Source of the DNA: Prorocentrum cordatum
Lineage: Eukaryota > Sar > Dinophyceae > Prorocentrales > Prorocentraceae
Length of the DNA: 64,000 nt
NCBI GenBank assembly: GCA_963575745.1
Contig: CAUYUJ010018482.1
Coordinates: 141,565 to 205,564, forward strand
Direction: 5' to 3'
Shown: in pieces, positions 63,961-64,000 of the stretch
Layout: every line of letters begins with the position of its first letter
Numbering within the stretch: position 1 is the stretch's first letter
The notes under the pieces: generated by a model
Database searches by the model: none
The model's input: only the letters and a program-made list of their open reading frames with translations
What the model was told of the DNA's origin: nothing
Program-made: the position numbers and the translations under genes

Positions 63961-64000
63961 GGATGGGCCGCTCGCATTATGGACGCCCTGTCCTCCTCCT

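Overview
This is a eukaryotic nuclear window. It is very G+C-rich outside the transposons and contains no prokaryotic gene organisation. It is a patchwork of satellites and transposable elements with almost no recognisable host coding sequence. The best guess for the source is a dinoflagellate. The reasons are a Ty1/copia Gag with three CCCH zinc fingers, a copia integrase block of the kind I associate with dinoflagellates, a reverse transcriptase (RT) with an F-x-DD motif, and spliced-leader-like sequences. This is inference: no rRNA, tRNA or conserved host gene is present to prove it.

Layout. 1-10.6 kb: CCAAGAGG-type low-complexity DNA, a ~90-bp minisatellite (2.05-2.9 kb), ~1 kb of compound microsatellite (3.18-4.25 kb), a diverged ~0.77-kb direct duplication (4.4-6.2 kb), one possible short host exon (~7.0 kb), and three SINE-like modules next to CA/AAC arrays (7.3-9.8 kb). 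10.6-14.8 kb, minus strand: a dead L1-like LINE whose ORF1 and ORF2 share one frame across a single UAG. Its endonuclease carries a 163-bp insertion with a 5-bp target-site duplication (TSD). 14.8-17.2 kb: no gene seen. 17.2-22.3 kb: a frame-broken gene for a second, distinct RT (minus strand), flanked by direct repeats and long CAT arrays. 22.3-27.4 kb: minisatellites, a copy of a terminal-inverted-repeat (TIR) element, and a 100-N gap. 27.4-27.95 kb: two MITEs with 5-bp TSDs.

27,964-46,907, minus strand, is the main object: a complete 18.9-kb Ty1/copia LTR retrotransposon. It has 197-bp LTRs (TG...CA, 7 differences) and TSD AGGAC. Its primer-binding site resembles the half-tRNA(iMet) type of Drosophila copia. 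It encodes a coiled-coil leader, CCCH Gag, protease, integrase and RT/RNase H. A further ~9 kb lies 3' of pol with three extra genes: ORF-A (possibly SGNH-like), ORF-B with a convincing Tpt1/KptA RNA 2'-phosphotransferase domain, and ORF-C (zinc ribbon, otherwise unknown). About a dozen single stops and a few frameshifts, with 3.6% LTR divergence, indicate a decaying copy.

46.9-64 kb: a short-element relative of the LINE insertion, nested foldback elements (48.0-48.3 kb), CAT, TCC, GAC and GGC arrays, several minisatellites, a second TIR element swollen by an 11-bp TTTAGCTTAGC array (53.0-53.8 kb), two more MITE copies (56.0 and 56.7 kb), and an 84-bp tandem repeat (59.1-59.6 kb). I saw no rRNA, tRNA or CRISPR. 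Apart from one possible exon and one unidentified non-repetitive stretch (50.5-51.4 kb), nothing looks like a host gene.
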